Shown here: piece by piece, positions 1 through 9,248 of the stretch
Numbering within the stretch: position 1 is the first letter of the stretch
Layout: every line of letters starts with the position of its first letter
Source: Levilactobacillus yonginensis
GTDB lineage: Bacteria > Bacillota > Bacilli > Lactobacillales > Lactobacillaceae
DNA length: 64,000 bases
Direction of reading: 5' to 3'
Assembly: GCF_964065165.1 (NCBI RefSeq)
Contig: NZ_OZ061549.1
Location: 186,001-250,000 of the forward strand
Position numbers and translations under genes: made by a program
The notes under the pieces: generated by a model
Seen by the model: the letters and a program-made list of their open reading frames with translations, nothing else
Database searches by the model: none
Told to the model about the DNA's origin: nothing

Positions 1-1
1 A

Positions 2-1441
2 TTTAACCGTCTTGAGTTATTCAAAAAAGCTCAAATTCCGGCAAAGATTATATATATGCACCACAATCCGAAAATTCATATTTTTTTTAAAAAATTCAAA
101 GTTCAAGATGATGCCTTCTCAATGTATGACTATTTTCAAAAGTCAATTAAGGTGAGTGATCAGGCACCTTTTGATTGGCCGTCGTACTGGCAAGACACCT
201 GTAAATATAGTTTGCAATATAGTGCTGATTATCCGGATATTCGGGTGACTGATGAAACCGGGAAAATCATTATCTACGCTGGGTTCTTGGACAGTACCTA
301 TACTAAGTTAAACTATCTTAATCGGTTTGATAAGAATCACAACAAAATTCAGACTGACCTTTATGATAGTCGTGGATTTTTAAGCAGTTCAAACTTCTTA
401 GCTGAAAATGGTCTGGTAAATTCGTCCGTTTACTACGATCCAAGTGGTAAAGTGCAAATCATCCGACAAAATTTAACTAGTGAAAAGAATGCGTATGTGC
501 GTAATATTACGTTGACTGACTATAACGGACAACAATATTATTTTGCCACTGATGAAGAATTAGAAACTTTTTTCTTAAATGAAATCAACAAAAAGGGCGA
601 CGTATTCTATTCAGATCGTAGTGAAAACTTTGCCAAGTCTTTTGATATGACTAATTCAGAGCTGAAGATAATTGCTGTCCTCCATAATACACACGTCCGA
701 AAAGGCCAAGACGTAGTAACCGGAACGATGAAACGGGGGGTGTACGATTATGTGTTAACACATCCTCAACATTTGGTTGGCATAATTTGTTCAACGGAAC
801 AGCAAAAGAAAGATTTATTAAAGCGATTCGACGACCTTCCACCGGTTACAGTAATTCCAGTTGGTTGTGCCATTCATCATAATGTAAAAACAAAAAAGCG
901 AAATCTTCATCGAATAATTTGTATGGCTCGATATTCACCTCAAAAACAACTAATGCACCAAGTTAAAGCAGTAGAAAAATTGGTTCCTGAGTTTCCTGAT
1001 ATTGAACTTAATCTGTTTGGTAGTGGAAGTAGGGAAGGGGAACTTAAGGCATATATTTCAGAGCATAACTTGGAAAAAAATGTATTATTGAGAGGTTTTC
1101 AAAAAAACTTAAATGAAGAATATGCCAAGGGTTCATTATTTTTACAGACGAGTACAGAGGAAGGATTTTCTTTGAGTACGATTGAAGCACTTAGTTATAG
1201 TGTTCCGGTGATTGGGTATGACATTAATTACGGCCCTAGTGAAATGATTATTGACGGTAAGAATGGATTTCTGGTTTCGGCTGATGATCAAGACATGCTT
1301 TATAAAAAAATGAGAACGTACCTTAAGAATACTAAACTACAAAAGAAGTTTATGAAAAACTGTCGTTCTTCAATTCAAAAATTTGCACCTGAAAAGGTTC
1401 AGAAAAAATGGATGAAGTTGAATAAGTCGCTGATAAGTTAA
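2..1441 (+). CDS. Glycosyltransferase, GtfA/TagE-like (5' end outside window)
   Basis: The open frame enters from the window edge at base 2. The first visible residues (FNRLELFKKAQIPAKIIY) align with residues about 20-37 of the next gene, so only some 20 codons and the start are missing. The protein has an N-terminal domain, a beta-rich middle with a YFD..G..RGFLS pattern (as in DUF1975/TagE-type enzymes), and a GT4/GT-B C-terminal half with RYSPQKQ and an intact EX7E motif (EGFSLSTIE). The family moves a sugar from a nucleotide-sugar to a polymer or to Ser/Thr of a Ser-rich protein in the cytoplasm. Four paralogues follow in the same direction. The family is well supported; the donor and acceptor are inferred from the nearby adhesin. 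Confidence 0.85.
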   Translation, partial: FNRLELFKKAQIPAKIIYMHHNPKIHIFFKKFKVQDDAFSMYDYFQKSIKVSDQAPFDWPSYWQDTCKYSLQYSADYPDIRVTDETGKIIIYAGFLDSTYTKLNYLNRFDKNHNKIQTDLYDSRGFLSSSNFLAENGLVNSSVYYDPSGKVQIIRQNLTSEKNAYVRNITLTDYNGQQYYFATDEELETFFLNEINKKGDVFYSDRSENFAKSFDMTNSELKIIAVLHNTHVRKGQDVVTGTMKRGVYDYVLTHPQHLVGIICSTEQQKKDLLKRFDDLPPVTVIPVGCAIHHNVKTKKRNLHRIICMARYSPQKQLMHQVKAVEKLVPEFPDIELNLFGSGSREGELKAYISEHNLEKNVLLRGFQKNLNEEYAKGSLFLQTSTEEGFSLSTIEALSYSVPVIGYDINYGPSEMIIDGKNGFLVSADDQDMLYKKMRTYLKNTKLQKKFMKNCRSSIQKFAPEKVQKKWMKLNKSLIS

Positions 1442-1498
1442 GCGAAACTCAAAAATTAATTTAACTTAATTGAGATTGGAAAGGTAGGAATAATCTAT

Positions 1499-3022
1499 AT
1501 GAATTATTTTGTTGATTCTGATCTTGGCGGCGTTATCACAGGGATAGAGCAGGCAGAATTTAATCGGTTAAAATTGTTTCAAGAAGCCAAGATGCCTGCA
1601 AAAATCGTATATCTAACCTATAAGCCAAGAATGCAGGAATATGCAAAGAAATTTGGGGTACAAGGGCGCAGCTTTTCGATGTATGATTACTTTCAAGATG
1701 CCACTCAGTTTAAAGAAGTTGAGAATTATGATTGGCAATCTTACTGGCAGGATACCTGTCATTATCAGTTACAGTACGTTCCTTCAACTAGAGATATCCG
1801 AGTCAATAAGCCAGATGGTTCCTTATTAATGTATGCCAATTTTGTGGATGAAGATTATACGCAAGTTAATTATATTAATTATTTTGATAAGGATAGACAA
1901 AAAATTCGTCGAGACACTTATGATTGTCGTGGCTTTTTAAGTCGAACAACATTTTTGGAAGAAAAAGATATAACTAATTCGGAAATTTATTTTGATCAGA
2001 ATGGTAGCGTTCGAATTGTCAAAGAATACACTGTCAGCCACGAAAAAGGAAAGTCGTTTTTAAGCCAGATTGTGCTACGGAACTATCGAAATAAGGATTA
2101 TTATTTTGCCAACGAAGAGGAATTTCGAACGTTTTTCTTCAATCACTTATTTGATGATGACGATCTAGTTTTCGTTGATCGTCAAAGTGAAATGGCGAAA
2201 AGTATTCAACACACAAGAAAATCGGTCAAAATGGTTATGATTTTTCATAATGGTCATATTAAGGCTGGGGAAAGTGTCAAGCTAGGTCGCTTAAAATTCG
2301 GTGTTTATGACTACACATTGGCACATATAGATAGAGCATCAGCTTTTGTGACGTCAACGGCGCAGCAAACTGCTGATTTAAAAGATCGTTATGATAGTTT
2401 ACCACCGGTCTTCACAATTCCAGTTAGTTGGACTGAACCACTACCGCTCACTGTTAAGGATTTCGAAGCCCGTAATCCTCACCGAATCATTAGTATTGCA
2501 CGCTATTCAAGACAAAAACAATTACATCACCAAGTTAAGGCTGTAGAAAGATTAGTCCCCGAATTTCCAGATATCGAATTACATTTGTTAGGATATGGTG
2601 CCACGGTTGGGGCGGAGTTGGACAAATATATCAAGGAACATCATTTGGAAAGGAACGTATTCTTACGAGGTTTTCAGTTAGATTTAACTGAAGATTTGCG
2701 TAAAGGAAGTTTAGCCCTGCAGACTAGCATTGAGGAAGGTTTTTCGATTTCTTCTTTACAGTCATTGAGTGCTGCAGTTCCTGTGATTGGATATGATATT
2801 AACTACGGGCCTAAAGAAATGATCGTAGATGGTGAAAATGGGTTCTTGATACCAGCTGATGATGAAGAAATGCTTTACCAAAAAATGCGAGAATATTTGA
2901 GTGACAAGGCCTTACAGGTAAAATTTATGAAGAACTGTCAGCCATTAGCTCAGAAATTTTCAGCAGAAAAATTGAAAGCACAGTGGGTCAAGCTAGTTAA
3001 TGAAATTAATCCACAATCTTAA
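1499..3022 (+). CDS. Glycosyltransferase, GtfA/TagE-like, altered EX7E motif
   Basis: 507 residues, close paralogue of the genes on either side. The ATG at 1499 follows an AAAGG..AGGA stretch. The N-terminus shows the GGVITGIEQAEFNR segment, which resembles the acceptor-binding start of accessory-Sec GtfA proteins. The middle is the beta-rich domain and the C-terminal half is a GT-B fold with RYSRQKQ. The usual retaining-GT4 motif reads EGFSISSLQ, so the second Glu is Gln. This copy may therefore be a non-catalytic partner, as GtfB-type subunits stabilise GtfA; the pairing is inference. It lies 57 bases after the previous gene and 91 before a small membrane protein. Confidence 0.85.
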   Translation: MNYFVDSDLGGVITGIEQAEFNRLKLFQEAKMPAKIVYLTYKPRMQEYAKKFGVQGRSFSMYDYFQDATQFKEVENYDWQSYWQDTCHYQLQYVPSTRDIRVNKPDGSLLMYANFVDEDYTQVNYINYFDKDRQKIRRDTYDCRGFLSRTTFLEEKDITNSEIYFDQNGSVRIVKEYTVSHEKGKSFLSQIVLRNYRNKDYYFANEEEFRTFFFNHLFDDDDLVFVDRQSEMAKSIQHTRKSVKMVMIFHNGHIKAGESVKLGRLKFGVYDYTLAHIDRASAFVTSTAQQTADLKDRYDSLPPVFTIPVSWTEPLPLTVKDFEARNPHRIISIARYSRQKQLHHQVKAVERLVPEFPDIELHLLGYGATVGAELDKYIKEHHLERNVFLRGFQLDLTEDLRKGSLALQTSIEEGFSISSLQSLSAAVPVIGYDINYGPKEMIVDGENGFLIPADDEEMLYQKMREYLSDKALQVKFMKNCQPLAQKFSAEKLKAQWVKLVNEINPQS

Positions 3023-3113
3023 ATATAAAATCAATCTTCCAACAAGATTCATGGATAAATATGAATTGTCGAGAATATACTTAGGGATTTAAATAATTTA
3101 GGGAGGAATTTAG

Positions 3114-3368
3114 ATGATAGTATTGGCCTCACTTTTTGCACGGACGGGTGTTCAATTTTTTGTTCGTTGTTCAATATACGTTGCGTTGTTGGCATTAGTG
3201 ATTATTGTTCGGTTAGTACACCGTCGATCTACCCGGAAAAAACTAGATCATTTAACCAAAGAAATGATGAAGCAAACAGAAAAGGATGATCAAGGAAAGT
3301 ATCCTTGGGAATACGAAGATAGCAAAGCGCACTCATGGGATAACGAAGAAACACATACACGTCGCTGA
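3114..3368 (+). CDS. Small membrane protein with GKYPWE tail
   Basis: 84 residues; GGGAGG lies 7 bases before the ATG. There is one transmembrane segment (about residues 8-32), then a Lys/Arg-rich cytoplasmic tail and the motif QGKYPWE. A second copy at 20520-20723 shares FFVR.SIYV, the TRK.LD..T..MMK stretch and GKYPWE. Both copies sit beside glycosylation genes, one between two glycosyltransferases and one after the adhesin block. I do not recognise the family. A small accessory-Sec component (Asp4/Asp5-like) or a membrane anchor for the glycosyltransferases are possibilities without direct evidence. Confidence 0.75.
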   Translation: MIVLASLFARTGVQFFVRCSIYVALLALVIIVRLVHRRSTRKKLDHLTKEMMKQTEKDDQGKYPWEYEDSKAHSWDNEETHTRR

Positions 3369-3399
3369 TTGTGGCTGAGTCGAGAAAGAGAGATGGCAA

Positions 3400-4935
3400 A
3401 TGAATTATTTTGTGAATATACAATTAGGCGCCACGATAAGTGGTATTGAAGAAGCTCAATTCAGGCGATTGCAGCTATTCCAGAAGGCGGGTATTCCCGC
3501 AAAGATTATTTATATGGGGTATAGCTCACGACTGTATGAATATTCTGATAAATTTGGGGTGTTGGGTTCAACATTCTCAATGTACGATTATTTTCAAGGA
3601 ACCACAGATTTTAACGAGGGCTATGGGGATTTTGACTGGCGTAGATATTGGGAGCAACGGTGCCATTATCGCTTACAATACATTGATGGAGCGAATGGTG
3701 AACGGGATATTCGTGTGATGGACGAAAATGATTACTTCGTAATGTACGCGCATTTTTTGAATGAAGAATATACACGTATTGATTACATAAATTATTTCAA
3801 TCGTAACCATGCTAAAATGCGTCGAGATGTTTTCGATAGTCGAGGATTTCTCAGTCGTACATCATTTCTTGGTGAAGGTGATACAGTTATTACGGAACTT
3901 TATTATGATAGAGATCAGCACGTGCGTTTGATAAAGAGTTGTCGCACGGTTGAGGGACGTTCAGTTTTAACTAAAATTACACTAAAGAATTATAATAATC
4001 GTGACTATCTTTTTGATAGTGAAACAGAATTACAGACTTTCTTTTTAAATGAAATAAACCGCGAAGGGGATTTCTTTTTCTGTGATCGGAACAGCCTGTT
4101 AGCACCAGCTTTTTATCGAACAAAGCCGGAACTCAGAGTTGCTTCAGTTTTGCATAACACACATGTGCGCGCCGGGCAGGATATTGTGACGGGTGTTCTA
4201 AAGCATAATGTTTATGAATTTACGCTCGAGCATCCTGAACACTGGAATCGAATGATTGTTTCTACTGATAAGCAGAAGAAAGATCTTTTGGCTAGATTTA
4301 CAAATCTACCACAAGTGGTTACAATTCCAGTGGGCTATGCAGTTCCTCATAAAGTTGATTTTAAAGCGAGAAGTCCGCACAGAATTATCGGAGTTGCCCG
4401 TTATTCACCAGAAAAAAATTTGATGCATCAAATTCAGGCAGTAGAACGTTTGATACCAGAATTTCCGGATATTGAGTTACATTTATATGGGCATGGTGAC
4501 CGGGTTGCTGACGAACTTAGAAAATACATTCAAGAGCATCAATTAACCAAAAATGTTTTTCTGCGAGGGTTTAAGACGGATTTGACTGAGGAGTATAAAC
4601 AAGCTTCTCTGGCATTACTTACAAGTCGTGAAGAGGGCTTTTCGTTATCAACATTGGAAGAATTAAGCTTTAGTATTCCTGTGATTAGTTATGACATGAA
4701 TTATGGCCCTAGTGATATGATTAGTGATGGCAAGAATGGCTACTTGGTGCCCTCTAACGATCAAGAAATGTTAACGCAAAGAATTCGTGAGTATTTGGGT
4801 GATCATGATAAGCAGTTAGAAATGATGGCCAACTGTGAACCATTGCTAAAAAAGTTTTCTCCAACTGAGATTACCAAGAAGTGGCAAACATTCATTGAAG
4901 ATGAAGAAATTACTAGTGGTGTAGATAAGAAGTAA
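3400..4935 (+). CDS. Glycosyltransferase, GtfA/TagE-like, intact EX7E
   Basis: 511 residues, third member of the first paralogous group. The ATG is preceded by an AAAGAGAG purine tract. Domain order is the same as upstream: N-terminal GATISGIEEAQFRR segment, beta-rich middle with YFNRN and SRGFLSR, and a GT-B C-terminal half with RYSPEKN and EGFSLSTLE (both Glu present). It begins 31 bases after the small GKYPWE protein, which suggests co-expression. Its complete motif, next to the Gln variant at 1499, fits a catalytic/non-catalytic pair; this is inference. Confidence 0.86.
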   Translation: MNYFVNIQLGATISGIEEAQFRRLQLFQKAGIPAKIIYMGYSSRLYEYSDKFGVLGSTFSMYDYFQGTTDFNEGYGDFDWRRYWEQRCHYRLQYIDGANGERDIRVMDENDYFVMYAHFLNEEYTRIDYINYFNRNHAKMRRDVFDSRGFLSRTSFLGEGDTVITELYYDRDQHVRLIKSCRTVEGRSVLTKITLKNYNNRDYLFDSETELQTFFLNEINREGDFFFCDRNSLLAPAFYRTKPELRVASVLHNTHVRAGQDIVTGVLKHNVYEFTLEHPEHWNRMIVSTDKQKKDLLARFTNLPQVVTIPVGYAVPHKVDFKARSPHRIIGVARYSPEKNLMHQIQAVERLIPEFPDIELHLYGHGDRVADELRKYIQEHQLTKNVFLRGFKTDLTEEYKQASLALLTSREEGFSLSTLEELSFSIPVISYDMNYGPSDMISDGKNGYLVPSNDQEMLTQRIREYLGDHDKQLEMMANCEPLLKKFSPTEITKKWQTFIEDEEITSGVDKK

Positions 4936-5025
4936 CTGACAAGTCAGCTAGGTTCTATCTGTGTGTCTTGAGACTATCTAACTTAGTCATTGGGCCAACA
5001 CCTAAAGACAAGGGGCACCTGTATT

Positions 5026-5925
5026 TTGAAGAAACATAATTTTTTTAAGATTGTTGTACGAATTCTATTTTTACTCGTTGTTGGCGTGGTGGTTTTCTTT
5101 ACTGTCAAAAGTATGAATAAAATTTATATTTCTAAATTTGGTAATAAGCATTATTATCAAAGGGTTAAATCTGTCAGTACGAACGATGGTTTAGTGAATC
5201 AGAAAATCTATTCTAAGGCGACACTGAAGAAGTTAACGACAGTTACCCATGGGACTAAGTACACTGGTAATACTAGCCTTGACCGCGTTTCAGAAACCTA
5301 CCATTACAAGATTAAAAAAGACAACATTAGTAACTTTATGGGAAATGACGGTGTTTTGCAGCTATACAATAAGTCTAAATTTATGTCTGATGCGATGGTT
5401 CGTGATGCAGCTATGATGTGGAATACGTTAGCTGGACAGACAATCGTTGAAGTAGTTGATTCACAAAATAAGTCTGATGAAGTAATTCATGACAGTCAAA
5501 AGAAGACCAAGTATGGTGTTGGTGGTCAAAGTTATAATGGTATGGGCATGATATTTTATCCCAACGATTGGGCAGTGACAGGGTTGACCAAACAGAACAA
5601 ACAAAACTGGAAGGAAGCCATCCTACTTAAAGAAATGGGCCATGCTTTGGGTGTTCCTAATATGGGAGGCGGTTTGATGGGAACCAATGATCAAGTCGCA
5701 AATTTAAAAAATGCCGATTTTATGGGGGCGTGGGGTGTTCAGCTCTCTAATGCACCTAAATCTAATCTTAAGGGAATTACGACTACAAGAATGGATGGCG
5801 CAGTTCTCAAGATTGCTGGGATTGCGTGGCCTCGTCCGCGTAAATTGGCCAATTGGGTCCTTACTAAGCCATCTGCCCATATGGTTTATAACAATGGTAA
5901 AATCACCTCAACGATTCCTAAGTAG
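5026..5925 (+). CDS. Inactivated metzincin-like membrane protein
   Basis: 299 residues from the TTG at 5026, chosen because AGGGG sits 10 bases upstream and the Lys-rich N-terminus then leads directly into the membrane segment (about residues 5-27). It is homologous along its length to the proteins at 9249 and 29949, which carry HEIGHALG[VI]PH. Here the same place reads KEMGHALGVPN (about 202-212): the first and third zinc-binding His are Lys and Asn, while the middle His and the Met-turn-like segment DFMGAW remain. A zinc peptidase needs all three His, so this copy is expected to be catalytically dead. It may bind substrate or regulate its active paralogue. Confidence 0.72.
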   Translation: MKKHNFFKIVVRILFLLVVGVVVFFTVKSMNKIYISKFGNKHYYQRVKSVSTNDGLVNQKIYSKATLKKLTTVTHGTKYTGNTSLDRVSETYHYKIKKDNISNFMGNDGVLQLYNKSKFMSDAMVRDAAMMWNTLAGQTIVEVVDSQNKSDEVIHDSQKKTKYGVGGQSYNGMGMIFYPNDWAVTGLTKQNKQNWKEAILLKEMGHALGVPNMGGGLMGTNDQVANLKNADFMGAWGVQLSNAPKSNLKGITTTRMDGAVLKIAGIAWPRPRKLANWVLTKPSAHMVYNNGKITSTIPK

Positions 5926-5988
5926 GTGAATTCAGCGCTAAACATGAAAGAATTATCTCTGCACTGTATAGTTACTTAAATAACCGGT

Positions 5989-6016
5989 TTTAATTGTAAA
6001 CCAAATTAGGTATACT
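5989..6016 (+). promoter_or_regulatory. Possible promoter of second glycosyltransferase pair
   Basis: TTTAAT, 16 bases, then TATACT, about 85 bases before the GTG start at 6102. The -35 box is weak. It lies in a 176-base gap that separates the dead metzincin gene from the 6102 gene. Confidence 0.35.
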
Positions 6017-6101
6017 AAGCTTGTGTGAGTAATAAATCATGTTTTAGTCAATGCTCAAGTGAAAGGGCTTCCTTTCACAAAAATGATGGGAGTGTCGGGC
6101 T

Positions 6102-7616
6102 GTGTATTATTTTGTTAACGAGTATATTCTCCAAAAAAACTCTAGTGTTGAACATACAGCGATGAAACGGGTTAAGTTATTTAATCACTATAAAACACCC
6201 GCTAAGATTGTCACCAAGATTTATGATCGGTTATTACACCAGACGATTAAGAAGTTTGATGTTGACGACAGTGAAATCTTGAATATGTTTGACTACTTCC
6301 AAGAAGCAACTGCTTTATCTGCTGATAAGTTTTTGACAACTGAAGACATGAATATTCCAATTGAATACGAAATTAATGTTGGTGCCAACTTCAGTGGAAT
6401 TTTTAACGGTGACCGGTTGGTGGAGAACGTCGGGTTTATTCCTGGCACGATTGGTCGTGTTTTTTATCAGGAATTTTTCGACCAGCAAGGCAATCGAGTT
6501 GGCACTGATCTTTGGGACTGGCGTGGGTTTAAGTCAGCGACACAATATTTTGGACAGAACGGTCAGCTGATTTCTCAGCGGTATTACAATGTTTCAGGGG
6601 CAACGGTATTAGAAGAATACTTTGCGCCTGATACAGAAGGGAAGCCGCTTTCTTCCCGTTTGATTTTGAAGAACTATCGGGATAAGGGTGATTTGTTCTT
6701 CCAGAACGTGGATGACTTATTCGTTTTCTTCCTGAATGAGCTGAGCAAGCAAGATGCTGACACAACGTTTATGGTCGACCGTCCAGGTACTGGGGTTCAA
6801 CCAATGTTGGCCTTGAATGATGCATCAAAGAAATACTTGTACATTCCAATTAATCATGGGGTAAATCCTAATGATCCTGTCTTTACAGATATGGATGGGT
6901 TCTTGCAGCCTGCCTTTGAACACTTTAATCAATTCGATGGGTTTATCACGGATACACCGCAACAGGCAGAGCACTTGCAGACACGCTATCCTAAGGCGCA
7001 CATCTTCTCAATCTCAGGGACATCGACGTTACCAGTCTCCAAAGAGGGAACGGGCAATGTGGCTGTTAGTGACCGGAAGCCGCACAGTTTGGTCTATGTT
7101 GGCCGGATTGCACCGGACAAGCAGATCGATCAACAATTACGGATGTTTGCGTTAGTTAAGGATCGGGTGACCGATGCGACAATGACCTTATTTGGTTATG
7201 GTGACCCTAAATATGTTGAAGAAATGAAGAAGTTAGTCACTGAGCTGAAGCTAGATGGCAGCGTGACGTTTATGGATTACGTACCTGGGTTGGACAAGCT
7301 TTACGACCAATATCAAGTTATGACAAACATGTCGATGGCTGATGGTGGTCCACTGGCGATGCAAGAGGCTATGATTCATGGGGTTCCTGTAATTAGTTAC
7401 AAGTTCAACTATGGTCCAGCCGAGTATATCAAGGATGGTAAGGATGGTTTCCTTGTCGATTCTGGTCAAACGTTAGCTATGGCAGAGGACGTTGTAAAGC
7501 TGTTCAACAATGATAAGCAATTAGCCGAATTTAGTGATGCCGCCTATACTTCAGCACATACCCGTTGGACACGACGGAAAGTCTGGAATCGTTGGCAAAA
7601 AGAGCTAGGCCTCTAA
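6102..7616 (+). CDS. Glycosyltransferase, GtfA/TagE-like, variant motif
   Basis: 504 residues from a GTG start; it belongs to the second, more distant paralogue pair (with 7644). The N-terminus (MYYFVNEYI..SVEHTAMKR) still matches the acceptor-side start of the group, and the beta-rich middle shows YFGQNG and DWRGF. In the GT-B half the motif reads DGGPLAMQE, so the first Glu of EX7E is Asp and the surrounding residues differ. RIAPDKQ is kept. It could be a partner subunit of the 7644 enzyme, with which it is closely spaced (27 bases). Confidence 0.83.
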   Translation: MYYFVNEYILQKNSSVEHTAMKRVKLFNHYKTPAKIVTKIYDRLLHQTIKKFDVDDSEILNMFDYFQEATALSADKFLTTEDMNIPIEYEINVGANFSGIFNGDRLVENVGFIPGTIGRVFYQEFFDQQGNRVGTDLWDWRGFKSATQYFGQNGQLISQRYYNVSGATVLEEYFAPDTEGKPLSSRLILKNYRDKGDLFFQNVDDLFVFFLNELSKQDADTTFMVDRPGTGVQPMLALNDASKKYLYIPINHGVNPNDPVFTDMDGFLQPAFEHFNQFDGFITDTPQQAEHLQTRYPKAHIFSISGTSTLPVSKEGTGNVAVSDRKPHSLVYVGRIAPDKQIDQQLRMFALVKDRVTDATMTLFGYGDPKYVEEMKKLVTELKLDGSVTFMDYVPGLDKLYDQYQVMTNMSMADGGPLAMQEAMIHGVPVISYKFNYGPAEYIKDGKDGFLVDSGQTLAMAEDVVKLFNNDKQLAEFSDAAYTSAHTRWTRRKVWNRWQKELGL

Positions 7617-7643
7617 GGTTGATGAAGAAAGGATGATCCGGGA

Positions 7644-9176
7644 ATGTACTATTTCTTAAACGACAACATGCAATTCTCAAAATCTGGGATTGAACAATCT
7701 GAAATAAATCAACTTAATTTATTTGAAAAGCACCAAATTTCAGCTAAAATTGTAACACGAGTTTTTGCCATGGATTTGACGAACGTTTTAAAGGACGCGA
7801 AAATTGATCGCAAAAGTTTCGTGAATTTATTTGAATACTTCTGTGGCAGCCGAGATGTAGAGAGTCGGCCGTTCATGCTGAATGATTTCCCATTACCTGC
7901 GAATACGACAACGACGCGTAAGGATAATCAATTACAGGTTTTTGCACAAGGAAAAATGTTGATGATTATCTACTTCCGTGGAAATTCTGAGGAGATTAGT
8001 AACGTCCAGTATTTTGACATCAATGGTCGGACCGTTTCAATGGTTTGGTGGGACGTTCGTGGGTTCAAGTGTCTTGAACAGTTCTTTGATTGGGACGGAA
8101 AAATCTCACAAGAACTGTATTCTGGTCCCGATGGTCGCGTGCATATTGAAAAAAATCATTATCTCAATCGTGCCGGAAAAGAAAGTTTATCTTGGCGGGT
8201 GCTGAACTATAAAAACAGTGACTGGGTGTTCTCCGGAATGAATGAGCTGACGCGATTCTTCTATGATGAATTGAACACGCTTGATGACCACAACGTTTAT
8301 ATCTGTGACCGGACTGTTGAATGTGACTGGGCGCTCTTCCATATGCATACCCCAGCGTTTAAGGTTCTGCACCTTCACAACGACCACGTGTCTGACCCAA
8401 GTGATATGCTCAATTCGCCCCTGAACAACAATTATACAAATGCGCTGAACAACTGGGCGCAATGGGATGCTGTTATTTCTTCGACACCTGAGCAGTCTAA
8501 GGACGTTGAAAACCGTTTTGGAACGGATATTCCGGCATTTACGATTCCCGTTGGTTACGTGACAGATGATGAAATTGCTGAGAAACATCAGGACTTTGCC
8601 AGTCGACAAAAAGGGCTAGTGGTCCACGTTGCCCGGCTAGCACCAGAAAAGCAACAAAACCATTCAATTGAAGCCTTTGCTGAAGTTCACAAGCAATTTC
8701 CTGACGCCCGGCTTGAACTGTGGGGTTATGCTAACGGTGACATTGAAAAGAAGTTTAAGCAACAGGTGATGGATGCTGGTTTAACAGATGTGGTCTTGTT
8801 CAAGGGATACACGAACAATATCGCAGATGTCTATGATCGCGCCGAAATTGGGGTTCTTCCAAGTCGGGCTGAAGGTTTTTCTCTGACGTTATTAGAAGCT
8901 CAATCACATGGTGTCCCAATGATTGCTAACGACGTTAAATATGGGCCTAGCGATATTATTCAGGATGGTCAAACTGGTATGTTGACCGAAGATGGTCATC
9001 CAGAACAATTGGCAGCAGGTTTGATCAAGTTGTTAGGCGATCAGAAACTCTTAGAACAGTACAGTGAGGCTGCCTATGAGAATGCCAAACGGTATTCAGA
9101 AGATGCCGTTTTTGAAAAGTGGCAGAAGCTAATCGACTACTTTGATAGTTTGATTCATGAAAAGGCAGCAGTTTAG
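7644..9176 (+). CDS. Glycosyltransferase, GtfA/TagE-like, intact EX7E
   Basis: 510 residues; ATG after AAAGGATGAT. The N-terminal SGIEQSEINQ segment, the beta-rich middle (YFDINGR, DVRGF) and the GT-B C-terminal half with RLAPEKQ and an intact EGFSLTLLE are visible. It ends the glycosyltransferase run and is followed at once by a strong terminator. Together with 6102 it looks like a catalytic/variant pair, the second such pair in the island. The sugar and acceptor cannot be read from sequence. Confidence 0.86.
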   Translation: MYYFLNDNMQFSKSGIEQSEINQLNLFEKHQISAKIVTRVFAMDLTNVLKDAKIDRKSFVNLFEYFCGSRDVESRPFMLNDFPLPANTTTTRKDNQLQVFAQGKMLMIIYFRGNSEEISNVQYFDINGRTVSMVWWDVRGFKCLEQFFDWDGKISQELYSGPDGRVHIEKNHYLNRAGKESLSWRVLNYKNSDWVFSGMNELTRFFYDELNTLDDHNVYICDRTVECDWALFHMHTPAFKVLHLHNDHVSDPSDMLNSPLNNNYTNALNNWAQWDAVISSTPEQSKDVENRFGTDIPAFTIPVGYVTDDEIAEKHQDFASRQKGLVVHVARLAPEKQQNHSIEAFAEVHKQFPDARLELWGYANGDIEKKFKQQVMDAGLTDVVLFKGYTNNIADVYDRAEIGVLPSRAEGFSLTLLEAQSHGVPMIANDVKYGPSDIIQDGQTGMLTEDGHPEQLAAGLIKLLGDQKLLEQYSEAAYENAKRYSEDAVFEKWQKLIDYFDSLIHEKAAV

Positions 9177-9194
9177 TCCAATTATCATTATTAA

Positions 9195-9232
9195 GACCGC
9201 CAAAAACGAGTAGCGTTTTTGGCGGTCTTTTT
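9195..9232 (+). terminator. Rho-independent terminator
   Basis: A perfect 14-bp stem (GACCGCCAAAAACG and its complement) with a 5-base loop and a T run. It ends the glycosyltransferase transcript 17 bases before the next start codon. Confidence 0.9.
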
Positions 9233-9248
9233 GTAAGGAAGGGACGCA

